Of a stretch of 9,909 nt of DNA, positions 1 to 7,479 are shown piece after piece. The number at the start of each line of letters is the position of its first letter. Within the stretch, counting starts at the first letter, position 1. The translations under genes and the position numbers were made by a program. Source of the stretch: an uncultured Eubacterium sp. (lineage in GTDB: Bacteria > Bacillota_A > Clostridia > Lachnospirales > Lachnospiraceae); assembly GCA_947653505.1 (NCBI GenBank), contig CANTHI010000091.1, positions 1 to 9,909 on the forward strand. Reading direction: 5' to 3'. A model generated the notes under the pieces. It did not search any database, was not told where the DNA came from, and saw only the letters and a list, made by a program, of their open reading frames with translations.

Positions 1-934
1 CTGCTTTTAGAATGCTTTCCAAACGAGAAAAACGTTCCTCTAATTTTATAGGCCAAAACTGCTTTTCAAAAATCAAAGAAAATGCTACCGCATGAAACGA
101 ATTTGTTACAATATAGTCTGCATATTTTACCAATCCTAAAAATTCTGTTGGCGATACACACGGATACAGCCTGTCCACATGATATTTATTGTTTATACGG
201 TTGATCTGCACTATTTTTAAATGAAACTGCTTTGCCAGGATTCTGGCAATCAATATGCAGTTTTTATTTACTTCTGCTTCGTACAGCAGTATATAATCAT
301 GAATCCGGGGCTTTACGAGCATAACTTCATAATGTTTCTTAGACAGTAAGAAAACCGGATCCAAAACCTGTTTTACTTCCTGCATGCCAGCATCTGTCAA
401 TGCTTTCTGCAGGGCTTCTTCCCGCACAGATACCCCGCTATAATTACCTATTTTCTTTTTTAACTGATATAAATATTTTTTTGAAAATATATCCTTTCCA
501 GCACTCGCCGCATAAGACACCTTTTGTGCAGATGTACGAAAATTCAAAAAAAATCCGTCTGCCCAACAGACTAATTCATCATTCCATACCTGATCACTGC
601 CAACAATATACATATCTGGCTGAACTAATTTTTCTATATCGGAAGTATTCTTACAAACCGGAGACAAATTCACATATTTATTTGAAAATCGTATGTATTT
701 TATTTTTTTGTACATATTAACTGGAAATAAAACCATACCTTTTAAAAATATGAGCGCAGTTCTATTTTCAAAAAAATCTCCCCAAACAGACTGGCTTTTC
801 GCCATAATCGGAGGAATATAATTCACCACCGTCACTTCGTGCCCTTTTAATTGTAAATATTTCTGAAGAGCATACTCCTGAAGGGATGCTCCCACATTCG
901 TTGTATTACAAAAAGTTAATGTATATATTTTCAT
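1..934 (-). CDS. Polysaccharide pyruvyl transferase family protein, 3' end cut by window edge
   Basis: Reading from the ATG at 934-932, the frame stays open for 311 codons to the window edge with no stop, so the C-terminus is missing; family members are usually about 350-400 residues. The product begins MKIYTLTFCNTTNVGASLQ and has three family hallmarks: the N-terminal NxGAxLQxYAL-type motif (residues 13-23), GSDQVWN at 112-118, and TNSFHAVAFSLIF at about 277-289. These identify the PS_pyruv_trans fold (PF04230), a GT-B-like family that transfers pyruvate from phosphoenolpyruvate to a sugar as a ketal; some members have other or unknown activities. It is probably cytoplasmic and acts on the repeat unit being built by the neighbouring glycosyltransferases. 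An AAAGGA ribosome site (941-946) lies 6 bases before the start. It follows the GT4 gene after 74 bases, in the same direction. The family is clear; the sugar acceptor is unknown. Confidence 0.88.
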   Translation of the reverse strand, partial: MKIYTLTFCNTTNVGASLQEYALQKYLQLKGHEVTVVNYIPPIMAKSQSVWGDFFENRTALIFLKGMVLFPVNMYKKIKYIRFSNKYVNLSPVCKNTSDIEKLVQPDMYIVGSDQVWNDELVCWADGFFLNFRTSAQKVSYAASAGKDIFSKKYLYQLKKKIGNYSGVSVREEALQKALTDAGMQEVKQVLDPVFLLSKKHYEVMLVKPRIHDYILLYEAEVNKNCILIARILAKQFHLKIVQINRINNKYHVDRLYPCVSPTEFLGLVKYADYIVTNSFHAVAFSLIFEKQFWPIKLEERFSRLESILKA

Positions 935-1008
935 ATAAAATCCTTTCAAGCACGTATCAATCAGATCATCCATTCATATGATATACTGGCAGTCAGTTGT
1001 CTGCTCTG

Positions 1009-2130
1009 TTACGAATTTTTACTGATAATCTTTTCAAAAATCTGTATATATTTTTTTGCATTGTTTTCCCACGTACAATCCTGCACTGACAGAAATCCAT
1101 TATTTGCAATTTCACAGCAGTATTCCGGAGATTCAAAGCATTTCGAAATAATACGGACTATATCATCCAAATTGTCAGGCTGGATCAAAAATCCATTTAC
1201 ACCATCCTCAATAATATCTCCAATTCCTTCTCCACTTGTTCCAATTGTGACACATTTCTGAGACATCGCCTCTATATATACTATACCAAAACCCTCATCT
1301 ACACTTGGCATGATAAAAACTGTACTTGCAGCCATATGTTTCAGCACCTCATTATTTTTTAAATATCCACAAAAACTGACAAAGTTTTCAATATTCAGAT
1401 CTTTGCACAATTTCTTTAATCTTTCTTCCTCTATTCCTTCTCCAATGATTTCCAATCTCGCTTGTGGATACTTTTCTAATATTTTTGCAAATGCTAAAAT
1501 TGTCAAATCTGTCTTTTTATTCTCCAGCAAACTCCCCACCTGGATAACTGTATATGGTTTTTTTGAGTCAATAGGTACTGATAACTGATGAAAGCCATTC
1601 ATAATAACAGATATTCTCAGAGAAGGACATAAATCCATTAGAATTTTCTTCAGCTTTGTACTAACTGCCACTATACAATCTGCTTTTTTACATATGTTTA
1701 TATAATAATCTTCCTTTCCACAATCAACTTCTGAGCCATGACTCGTTATCACTACAGGTATATGGTATTTTTCTTTTATTTTAACCGCTATATACCCATC
1801 AAATATAATTGTATGGGCATGTATCATGTCTATAGAATGTTTGAATAATATTTTTTTGATGAATGCATCAACTGCTGCAAAGCAGAAAAAATTATTCAGA
1901 TTATATTTTCCATAATTGGAAAAAGAAAAACTATCTATATAATAAATCGGAACTTTATCACAAATTACATGTTTACGGCCTCGTAAATGCTTATATCTCT
2001 TTCCAAAAGTTGTCGGAACTACTACAATCACATGATGACCCTGTCTGACATATTCCATTACCTGACTGTGGACAAAACTGACATATGGGCTTCCGTCATC
2101 CTGATAATGAGCAATAACCAAAATATTCAT
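1009..2130 (-). CDS. Glycosyltransferase, GT4-like (GT-B fold)
   Basis: This 373-residue protein has the two-domain GT-B layout. The N-terminal acceptor half opens with MNILVIAHYQDDGSP and contains IHAHTIIFDG and SHGSE. The C-terminal donor half starts near IQVGSLLENKK, continues with ARLEIIGEG, and has the GT4 E-x7-E signature EGFGIVYIEAM, followed by GEGIGDIIEDGVNGFL. It should retain anomeric configuration and transfer a sugar from a nucleotide-sugar donor to a lipid-linked intermediate at the inner face of the membrane. No signal peptide or membrane segment is seen. Its ATG overlaps the wbpG-like stop by 4 bases (ATGA), which points to translational coupling, and an AAGGA site (2137-2141) sits 6 bases upstream. 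Donor and linkage cannot be read from the sequence, but the position after the amidotransferase makes the modified uronic acid a candidate donor. Confidence 0.92.
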   Translation of the reverse strand: MNILVIAHYQDDGSPYVSFVHSQVMEYVRQGHHVIVVVPTTFGKRYKHLRGRKHVICDKVPIYYIDSFSFSNYGKYNLNNFFCFAAVDAFIKKILFKHSIDMIHAHTIIFDGYIAVKIKEKYHIPVVITSHGSEVDCGKEDYYINICKKADCIVAVSTKLKKILMDLCPSLRISVIMNGFHQLSVPIDSKKPYTVIQVGSLLENKKTDLTILAFAKILEKYPQARLEIIGEGIEEERLKKLCKDLNIENFVSFCGYLKNNEVLKHMAASTVFIMPSVDEGFGIVYIEAMSQKCVTIGTSGEGIGDIIEDGVNGFLIQPDNLDDIVRIISKCFESPEYCCEIANNGFLSVQDCTWENNAKKYIQIFEKIISKNS

Positions 2131-3260
2131 TTCAAATCCTTCTTCTTTCTGATATACAAAAGTCTTTTGATACGAACAAACAGTTCTAACATATGTTTGC
2201 TATTTGCATAATCATTTTCATTTTTCTTAGGAGAAATCATAATCTCATTCCACTCATCCAATGATATATCCAATTTTTTTAATATATAGTCCCTATCCTG
2301 AAGCATCTCTTCTTTAGTATAAGATGACGTATCCTCCAATTCTCTCAGAGCTTCTTCTCTGGTCATTTCTCCACCAACAATCAGACTGGATAAATGCGCA
2401 CGTTTCTTGTTATACCCGAATCTCTCGAGCAAATAATATGACTGGTAAAACTTTGTAAACCTGGACTCAAAATGTTTTCCACCGTAATATTTCCAACCAA
2501 ATTCTTTTTCCAATGTTTCCATAGCCTCTTTTTTGCTATAAGGAATATAATTCAATAAATTAACTCTTTGCGTCATATGCTGATAATAGCAGTATTTCAG
2601 CAGGCCAAAATGCGGATAATTCCTGAATATTGCTTTACCTCGCCCGCATTTTTTATATACGCTTTTTATATGTCTAAAATCAACTGCCGCATATTCCCAT
2701 GCAGTAGGAAGAATACCTTCCGTAGCAAAATTACTGCCGTTTAGCATATATTTTACTTTATATTTACATGCATACTGATACATCGCTGCCAGAAAAACAT
2801 GATCCTGCGGAATATCCAGATTGGGAAGTCCGGAAAACATATACGCCCTTTGTAATTCTTTTACAGCAGACCAGTCCACTACAATCGTATGTAAATCTAA
2901 TTTTAATCCATCACACATTTTTTTAATATTTTCAACGGCAACGTCTGTATTCCAGCCAGCATCTACATGCACTGCTAAAACACGTAACTTCAGTTTCGTT
3001 GCTATATATGCCATATACGCACTGTCTACCCCTCCGGAAATCCCAAGAATACAATCATATTCTTTTCCTTTTCCTTCCTGCTTCATCTTTTTTGTTAATG
3101 CTTTTAGCCGTTTTTCGCTTTCTCCTTTTTTATATCCATAGATTGCTGCATCAATATCATACTTATGACAATTTGAGCATACTCCGGATTCATCAAATGT
3201 TATTTCCGGATCTGTCGTATCCATAATACAGCGTGTACAGATTCTATATTCACTGCCCAT
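2127..3260 (-). CDS. wbpG: N-acetyl sugar amidotransferase, WbpG/PseA-like
   Basis: The enzyme is predicted to turn an N-acetyl group on a sugar into an N-acetamidino group, activating the acetamido carbonyl with ATP and using ammonia from the HisH/HisF pair. Near the N-terminus are two cysteine pairs, CTRC and CSNC, spaced like a zinc-binding knuckle. An ATP pyrophosphatase P-loop follows, LGISGGVDSAYMAY, with the diagnostic SGGVDS. Later family-like segments include HVDAGWNTD, LNGSNFATEG and a C-terminal AHLSSLIVGGEMTREEAL. The start is placed at ATG 3260, giving 377 residues; a longer frame from a TTG at 3281 would put the ribosome site inside the gene. AAGGGG (3271-3276) lies 10 bases before this ATG and 7 before an in-frame GTG at 3263, so the GTG is a real alternative. 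It overlaps the hisF stop by 11 bases. In P. aeruginosa O5, WbpG works with dedicated HisH2/HisF2 on ManNAc3NAcA, and the same three-gene set is present here. Confidence 0.93.
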   Translation of the reverse strand: MGSEYRICTRCIMDTTDPEITFDESGVCSNCHKYDIDAAIYGYKKGESEKRLKALTKKMKQEGKGKEYDCILGISGGVDSAYMAYIATKLKLRVLAVHVDAGWNTDVAVENIKKMCDGLKLDLHTIVVDWSAVKELQRAYMFSGLPNLDIPQDHVFLAAMYQYACKYKVKYMLNGSNFATEGILPTAWEYAAVDFRHIKSVYKKCGRGKAIFRNYPHFGLLKYCYYQHMTQRVNLLNYIPYSKKEAMETLEKEFGWKYYGGKHFESRFTKFYQSYYLLERFGYNKKRAHLSSLIVGGEMTREEALRELEDTSSYTKEEMLQDRDYILKKLDISLDEWNEIMISPKKNENDYANSKHMLELFVRIKRLLYIRKKKDLK

Positions 3261-4029
3261 CACAAAAAATCCCCTTATCAAATAATTCTTGTTCGCCTGG
3301 TGTATTAATTAGTACCGCTTTTTTTCTTCCATAATAAACAAACATACTTCCTGCTGCGACTGCATGTGCACCGCCTTCAGTTAATGCTTTCTTCAAATCA
3401 TCTGTCCCTCCAGCGCCTCCACATGCAATTACCGGAACATTTACGCAATTTGTAATGCTTTTTATTAATTCTATATCATATCCTTTCATTGTGCCGTCCC
3501 TGTCTATGGAATTGATTAAAATCTCCCCAGCCCCTAAATTATCAGCCATCTGTGCTAAAATATGTGGTTCTTTATCCGTTTTTACAGTCCCGCCTTTAAT
3601 AAAAACTGAATAACCCCTAAATAAATTTTTTTTCGCATCTATCGAGACAACAATACTCTGACTTCCTGCATATTTTGCTGCTTCCCGCACCAATTCTGGC
3701 TTTATGGCAAAAGCGGTATTCAATATTACCTTTTCAAATCCGATGTGAAAAATTCTTTTTATATCTTCCAGACACGAGATTCCTCCTCCGTAACTCAGCG
3801 GCATGAATGCTTCCGAAGCTATACTTTCCAAAAAATCAAAATCAGGATGTTTATCTTCTTTTGATGCTTCAATATCAAGTATGCACAATTCGTCAGTTTC
3901 TTTTTCATTGAATATTTTAACCGCATTGATCGGATCCCCCAGGTAATCCGGGGAGCTAAATTTAACCGTTTTTACCAGCCCTTGTTCTTTTAATAACAGA
4001 CATGGAATAATTCTTGGCCTATGATACAT
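3250..4029 (-). CDS. hisF2: HisF-like ammonia-channel subunit of sugar amidotransferase (AglZ/HisF2 type)
   Basis: A 259-residue (beta/alpha)8 barrel related to imidazole glycerol phosphate synthase subunit HisF. Compared with Thermotoga maritima HisF, the barrel gate residues are all present: Arg6 (for R5), Glu47 (E46), Lys100 (K99) and Glu169 (E167). Asp131 (D130, in SIDAKK) and SIDRDGT are also kept. The catalytic Asp11 of HisF is Leu12 here (IPCLLL in place of IPCLD). That pattern is typical of HisF paralogues serving WbpG, which pass ammonia from HisH rather than cyclise PRFAR. The start is ATG 4029, two bases after the hisH stop, with AAAGAGG (4038-4044) 8 bases upstream; the longer GTG start at 4038 would overlap that site. 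It lies between hisH and the amidotransferase, whose start it overlaps by 11 bases. A role in histidine synthesis is unlikely because no other his gene is nearby and Asp11 is missing. Confidence 0.93.
   Translation of the reverse strand: MYHRPRIIPCLLLKEQGLVKTVKFSSPDYLGDPINAVKIFNEKETDELCILDIEASKEDKHPDFDFLESIASEAFMPLSYGGGISCLEDIKRIFHIGFEKVILNTAFAIKPELVREAAKYAGSQSIVVSIDAKKNLFRGYSVFIKGGTVKTDKEPHILAQMADNLGAGEILINSIDRDGTMKGYDIELIKSITNCVNVPVIACGGAGGTDDLKKALTEGGAHAVAAGSMFVYYGRKKAVLINTPGEQELFDKGIFCDGQ
3271..3276 (-). promoter_or_regulatory. Ribosome binding site deciding the wbpG-like start
   Basis: AAGGGG lies inside the 3' end of hisF. It is 7 bases before GTG 3263 and 10 bases before ATG 3260, and it is downstream of the TTG at 3281. 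This argues against the TTG and leaves the GTG or ATG as the true start. Confidence 0.65.
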
Positions 4030-4031
4030 AA

Positions 4032-4649
4032 TCAGCACCTCTTTACAAAATTACTTAATAATTCCATACCAAATCTATGGCTTTTTTCCGGATGAAACTG
4101 CGTTCCATATATATTGTTTTTATGTACTGCCGCTGCAAATTCTTTTCCATATCTGCATGTCATCAAAATATTCTCATTATTATCACAGACAGCATAATAC
4201 GAATGTACAAAATAAAATCTTAAATTACCTGAGACTCCTTCTGTTAAAGGACATGTTTCTTTTTTTACAGATACATAATCCCAGCCCATATGAGGTACTT
4301 TCAGAGCCGTATCTTCCGGGCAAAATCTTTTGCAGGAAAAAGGAATCAGCTCTAAACCTTTCTCATTCCCTTCTTCGCTTGACATCCCTAAAAGCTGCAT
4401 ACCAAGACAAATTCCAAGCAAAGGTTTCTTTTTCATTATAGCCATTTCCAGTACTATATTCCAAAACCCCTTTTCTTTCAGCAGAGTAACCGCCATATCA
4501 TATGCGCCAACTCCAGGAAGTATTATTTTGTCTGCATGATACAATTCCTCAGGATTTGCAGCCCTTACTATGTTGTTCTCTCCAATTTTTTTGAGCATAT
4601 TATATATAGAGCCTATGTTCCCTATCCCATAATCTATAATTGCAACCAT
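4032..4649 (-). CDS. hisH2: HisH-like glutamine amidotransferase of sugar amidotransferase system
   Basis: A 205-residue class I glutaminase that hydrolyses glutamine to glutamate and ammonia and is expected to dock onto the adjacent HisF-like barrel. The Cys-His-Glu triad is visible: Cys81 in LLGICLGMQLLG, and His186 and Glu188 in GTQFHPEKS. Other family segments are IDYGIGNIGS at the N-terminus, LPGVGAYD (44-51), VPHMGWD (118-124) and FYFVHSYY (145-152). Length is normal for HisH. The ATG is preceded by GGAGG (4656-4660) with 6 bases between, and the previous glycosyltransferase ends 19 bases upstream. Its stop is 2 bases from the hisF start, so the two subunits should be made together. Because it sits with a D11-lacking HisF and a WbpG-like enzyme, the ammonia most likely goes to acetamidino-sugar formation. 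Confidence 0.93.
   Translation of the reverse strand: MVAIIDYGIGNIGSIYNMLKKIGENNIVRAANPEELYHADKIILPGVGAYDMAVTLLKEKGFWNIVLEMAIMKKKPLLGICLGMQLLGMSSEEGNEKGLELIPFSCKRFCPEDTALKVPHMGWDYVSVKKETCPLTEGVSGNLRFYFVHSYYAVCDNNENILMTCRYGKEFAAAVHKNNIYGTQFHPEKSHRFGMELLSNFVKRC
4038..4044 (-). promoter_or_regulatory. Ribosome binding site deciding the hisF-like start
   Basis: AAAGAGG lies within the last codons of hisH. It is 8 bases before ATG 4029 but overlaps the alternative GTG at 4038, so the ATG is preferred. Confidence 0.7.
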
Positions 4650-4668
4650 GTTCTCCCTCCATGCAGTG

Positions 4669-5811
4669 TTAACATGATTTCTCCATTAATTCTTGCAAAA
4701 GATCATCATACAGCTTCAATAATTTCTTTTCCTCTACCGTCCAGTTAAATTTCTGCATAACAATCTTCTTTCCATTTCTCCCCATCTCTTCCGCTTCTTT
4801 TGGATGCCTTAACAGCCATTCTATATTGAAAACGATATCATCTACACTATCAGCATGAACGTACCTGCCACACTGATATGTTTGTATTATTTTCCTATAA
4901 TATGGAAAATCAGATATAATAACAGGCATTCCTGCACCCATATATTCATAAACTTTCGTGGGCAGATTATCCAAATGCCTGTACTGCCCCTCATCCTGTA
5001 AAATACAGATACCCATATAACTTTCATTCAATATTTTTTTAATTCCAGCTCTTTGCAAATTTCCTTTATATATGAGATTCGTACTTGTGCTAAGTATATC
5101 TTTTTGTAATTCATCTGAAGAAAATTTTCCTGCCAGCGCGATAGGAACTTCTGTCTGCGTGCTGACTCTTGCCATTACAGATACACCTCTTTGTTTTGTC
5201 AACCCGCCAATATAGCAGGCCTGCCTTTTCCTGTCACTAAAATGGGTATCCGCTTTATCAAGTTCTTCCTGTCTTGGTAAATTATTAATAAGCACTTCTC
5301 TCCTGCATTTATCACCAAAATAGCTTCTTCCATCATAAGTACATGGAACAACCACCGCATCTATTTTACCAGTCACATATTCCTCACACATCCTGTAAAA
5401 CCAACTGGCTGTTTTCCTTAAAACACACGGCAGATAATCCCTGCATTCTAACTGCCTGCTTAAAAACTCGTGACTATCAAAAATAACTTTATAGCCTTTC
5501 TTTTTTAATTTGTATCCATATAACAGTAATTCTGGATCATGGAAATGATAAATATCTGCTTTTACACGCAATGCTGTTTTGTATACTTTTCTGGCAGCAT
5601 GGAGCATTCTGTCAACACGGTTTTTCGTCTTATAGGACGTAGACAGAATATTGACCCCCTCTTTCACCTCGTCGCCATATACATCATTTACAACCAGATA
5701 AACTTTAAAACCAGCTTTCGCAAGTGAAACACATTCTTTTTGAAAAATTCTAATGTCATACCTTGTATGTACGCTTGTCATATGACAGACTTTAACCATA
5801 AATCTATCCAT
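4669..5811 (-). CDS. Glycosyltransferase, GT-B fold (second of a tandem pair)
   Basis: A 380-residue glycosyltransferase whose N-terminal half has [20 protein letters not shown] and the conserved [14 protein letters not shown] and VIFDSHEFLS segments. The C-terminal nucleotide-sugar half includes CYIGGLTKQRG, IALAGKF and a GT4-style acidic segment, LPTKVYEYMGAGMPVIISDFP. It closes with EEMGRNGKKIVMQKFNW. No membrane segment is seen, so it is likely a cytoplasmic enzyme acting on a lipid-linked sugar. It is a clear paralogue of the next gene upstream (5838-6941): [30 protein letters not shown] and KFNW are shared. The ATG at 5811 has AAGG 7 bases upstream; an internal ATG at 5799 gives MVKVCHMTS, the same start as the paralogue, and cannot be excluded. 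It lies 26 bases after that gene. Donor and linkage are not predictable. Confidence 0.9.
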   Translation of the reverse strand: MDRFMVKVCHMTSVHTRYDIRIFQKECVSLAKAGFKVYLVVNDVYGDEVKEGVNILSTSYKTKNRVDRMLHAARKVYKTALRVKADIYHFHDPELLLYGYKLKKKGYKVIFDSHEFLSRQLECRDYLPCVLRKTASWFYRMCEEYVTGKIDAVVVPCTYDGRSYFGDKCRREVLINNLPRQEELDKADTHFSDRKRQACYIGGLTKQRGVSVMARVSTQTEVPIALAGKFSSDELQKDILSTSTNLIYKGNLQRAGIKKILNESYMGICILQDEGQYRHLDNLPTKVYEYMGAGMPVIISDFPYYRKIIQTYQCGRYVHADSVDDIVFNIEWLLRHPKEAEEMGRNGKKIVMQKFNWTVEEKKLLKLYDDLLQELMEKSC

Positions 5812-5837
5812 ATCCTGCCCTTCATACTAACTGCACA

Positions 5838-6941
5838 CTATATCTTCTGATATAATTGCAGCAGCTTTTTTTCCTCATGAAGCCAATTAAATTTTTCTTT
5901 AACAGCCCGATACCCCCCCCCGCCCATTTTTTCTGCTTCCTGCGGATGATTCAGCAGATATGAAGCTGCGTGTGTAATCTCTTCACTGCTTTGTGGATCG
6001 TCCACACATATGCCGCAATGATATTTATTAATGATTTTTTCCCATAGTTCAAAACGTGTACAGATAACCGGGAGTCCCATCATCATCATTTCAAACAGCT
6101 TTGTATTTCCCAAAGTACCTTTTTTCTGATTCGTATTTTTGCTGTAACCGCATAATGCCACACCAATGCTGTTGCTGCACAGTACCTGCAACGCCTCCTC
6201 ATGTGATACCTCTCCGCGAAAATCCACCTGATCCCAGCAGGGCAGCTGTTTCATTTGTTCCAGATATTGTCCGTCTGCCTTTCCGCAAAGTGTATAAACT
6301 GTCTTCGTATCCAGCTGCTCCATTGCCTTAATCACTGCGGCATGATTCCACTGACGGTCCACTCCTCCCGCAAACGCTATACCCGATGGGTTCTTATTAC
6401 CTTTCCAAAGACCCGTTTTCAAAACAGGGTAATTTGTAATCATAACAGTATTTTTATTGATCCGTTTATATTCCCTGCATATATGCGGATCCACGCTGAT
6501 AACCGCATCGAATTTCTGGCATACATATTTTAAAACCATCCTGAAAATTCTATTGACGTTCTTCCTCGCGGCAGGCGGAATATACTCTTTATCCTGTATG
6601 AAATGAAAAAGATTCTCATGACTATCGAATATGACCTTTTTTCCACTTTTCTTTAGAAGATATCCATAAGGGAGCAATTCCGGATCATGGAAATGGTAAA
6701 TCTCAGCGTCCATTTTCTTTGCCAGCTGATACACCCTGTTTGCAGAAAACAGCAGCCTCTTCCATCTTTTTTCTTCTCTCTCTCCAAACCCTGCAATATG
6801 TACACCCTGTTCTTCTCCACTGCTTCCGGGAGCAATCAGAAAAACCTCATAACCATTCCTGGCAAGCGATACACATTCTTTTTGGAATATGCGCACATCA
6901 TACCTTCCATGCGCACTTGTCATATGACATACTTTAACCAT
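5838..6941 (-). CDS. Glycosyltransferase, GT-B fold (first of a tandem pair), with poly-G tract near 3' end
   Basis: The product is a 367-residue GT-B glycosyltransferase that begins [18 protein letters not shown] and contains [28 protein letters not shown], a donor-domain start at [20 protein letters not shown], and [21 protein letters not shown]. The frame extends back to 6995, but the ATG at 6941 is preferred: it aligns with the paralogue and overlaps the acetyltransferase stop by 8 bases, whereas the longer start would overlap it by 62. The ribosome site there is weak (AGAGAA, or GGA about 13 bases away), so initiation may depend on coupling to the gene before. Residues 340-343 are Gly-Gly-Gly-Gly, encoded by GGC followed by nine G in a row (positions 5913-5921 on the plus strand are C). 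The paralogue has GRNG there. Sugar donor and acceptor are unknown. Confidence 0.9.
   Translation of the reverse strand: MVKVCHMTSAHGRYDVRIFQKECVSLARNGYEVFLIAPGSSGEEQGVHIAGFGEREEKRWKRLLFSANRVYQLAKKMDAEIYHFHDPELLPYGYLLKKSGKKVIFDSHENLFHFIQDKEYIPPAARKNVNRIFRMVLKYVCQKFDAVISVDPHICREYKRINKNTVMITNYPVLKTGLWKGNKNPSGIAFAGGVDRQWNHAAVIKAMEQLDTKTVYTLCGKADGQYLEQMKQLPCWDQVDFRGEVSHEEALQVLCSNSIGVALCGYSKNTNQKKGTLGNTKLFEMMMMGLPVICTRFELWEKIINKYHCGICVDDPQSSEEITHAASYLLNHPQEAEKMGGGGYRAVKEKFNWLHEEKKLLQLYQKI
5913..5921 (-). repeat. Homopolymer tract of nine G (coding strand) inside a glycosyltransferase gene
   Basis: Nine consecutive C on the plus strand, followed by G and CCC, read as GGGCGGGGGGGGG on the coding strand. 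They encode the four glycines at residues 340-343 of the glycosyltransferase at 5838-6941. One extra G would give a stop after four new codons (VSGC); one fewer would read through to a TGA beyond the normal stop. Tracts of this length are known sites of slipped-strand mispairing. Confidence 0.9.
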
Positions 6942-7434
6942 TTTCTCTAATGTTTCCTTCCTCATCCATACTTCCAATGACAACTGCCGGTACACCCGCT
7001 ACCAGTGCATAATCCGGAACATCCTTCGTCACTACAGCCCCTGCGGCCACCATAGCAAACTTCCCAATTGTATTTCCGCATACAATCGTTGCATTCGCCC
7101 CGATACTCGCCCCTTCTTTCACCAGCGTCTTCTGATATCCGGCTCTTCCTTTCGGATATTTTGCCCGTGGCGTCAGATCATTTGTAAACACACAGGACGG
7201 CCCGCAAAACACATCATCCTCCAGCTCCACACCTTCGTACAACGATACATTATTCTGCACCCTGCACCCATTCCCGACTCTGACAGCATTGGACACATTG
7301 ACATTCTGCCCCAGCGTACAGTTTTTCCCAATTCTTGCCCCGCTTTGTATATGGCAGAAATGCCAGATCTTCGTCCCTTCCCCTATTTCCACATTCTCAT
7401 CTATAAAACTGCTTTCGTGGACAAAATAATCCAT
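6934..7434 (-). CDS. wbpD: UDP-3-amino-uronate N-acetyltransferase, WbpD/WlbB-like
   Basis: A 166-residue left-handed beta-helix acyltransferase made of hexapeptide repeats over nearly its whole length, with segments such as [13 protein letters not shown] (17-29), [13 protein letters not shown] (33-45), [20 protein letters not shown] (57-76), [18 protein letters not shown] (103-120) and [17 protein letters not shown] (127-143). The KIWHF and [10 protein letters not shown] stretches and the CGPSCVFTN loop are characteristic of WbpD/WlbB enzymes, which use acetyl-CoA to acetylate the 3-amino group of UDP-GlcNAc3NA. Family enzymes are cytoplasmic trimers. The ATG has a near-perfect AGGAGG (7440-7445) 5 bases upstream and lies 45 bases after the dehydrogenase gene. 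Immediate context with WbpB- and WbpI-like genes strongly supports the assignment. A different acyl donor or amino-sugar substrate is possible, because hexapeptide enzymes vary in specificity. Confidence 0.93.
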   Translation of the reverse strand: MDYFVHESSFIDENVEIGEGTKIWHFCHIQSGARIGKNCTLGQNVNVSNAVRVGNGCRVQNNVSLYEGVELEDDVFCGPSCVFTNDLTPRAKYPKGRAGYQKTLVKEGASIGANATIVCGNTIGKFAMVAAGAVVTKDVPDYALVAGVPAVVIGSMDEEGNIRENG

Positions 7435-7439
7435 AAAAA

Positions 7440-7445
7440 CCTCCT
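7440..7445 (-). promoter_or_regulatory. Ribosome binding site of the wbpD-like gene
   Basis: A full AGGAGG lies 5 bases before the ATG at 7434. It is the strongest ribosome site in the window and belongs to one of only two genes here preceded by more than 40 bases of non-coding sequence within the operon. Confidence 0.8.
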
Positions 7446-7479
7446 GTCAGTAATAAATTTCCGGCTTCTGCTGCCCTGT

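Noticed and set aside
400..720. A 106-codon open frame on the plus strand at the left end
   Set aside because: It is antisense to the pyruvyl transferase-family gene, which has the GSDQVWN and TNSFHA motifs and a good ribosome site.
932..960. Promoter-like TTGATA, 17-base spacer, TATATG on the minus strand before the pyruvyl transferase gene
   Set aside because: The putative -10 overlaps the start codon, so a transcript would begin inside the gene and lack its ribosome site.
2127..3281. TTG at 3281 as the start of the wbpG-like gene
   Set aside because: The ribosome site AAGGGG would then be inside the gene; starts at 3263 or 3260 have correct spacing and lead directly into the cysteine motif.
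3250..4649. Part of a histidine biosynthesis operon (hisH-hisF)
   Set aside because: No other his gene is adjacent, the catalytic Asp11 is replaced by Leu, and the pair is fused into an operon with a WbpG-like amidotransferase.
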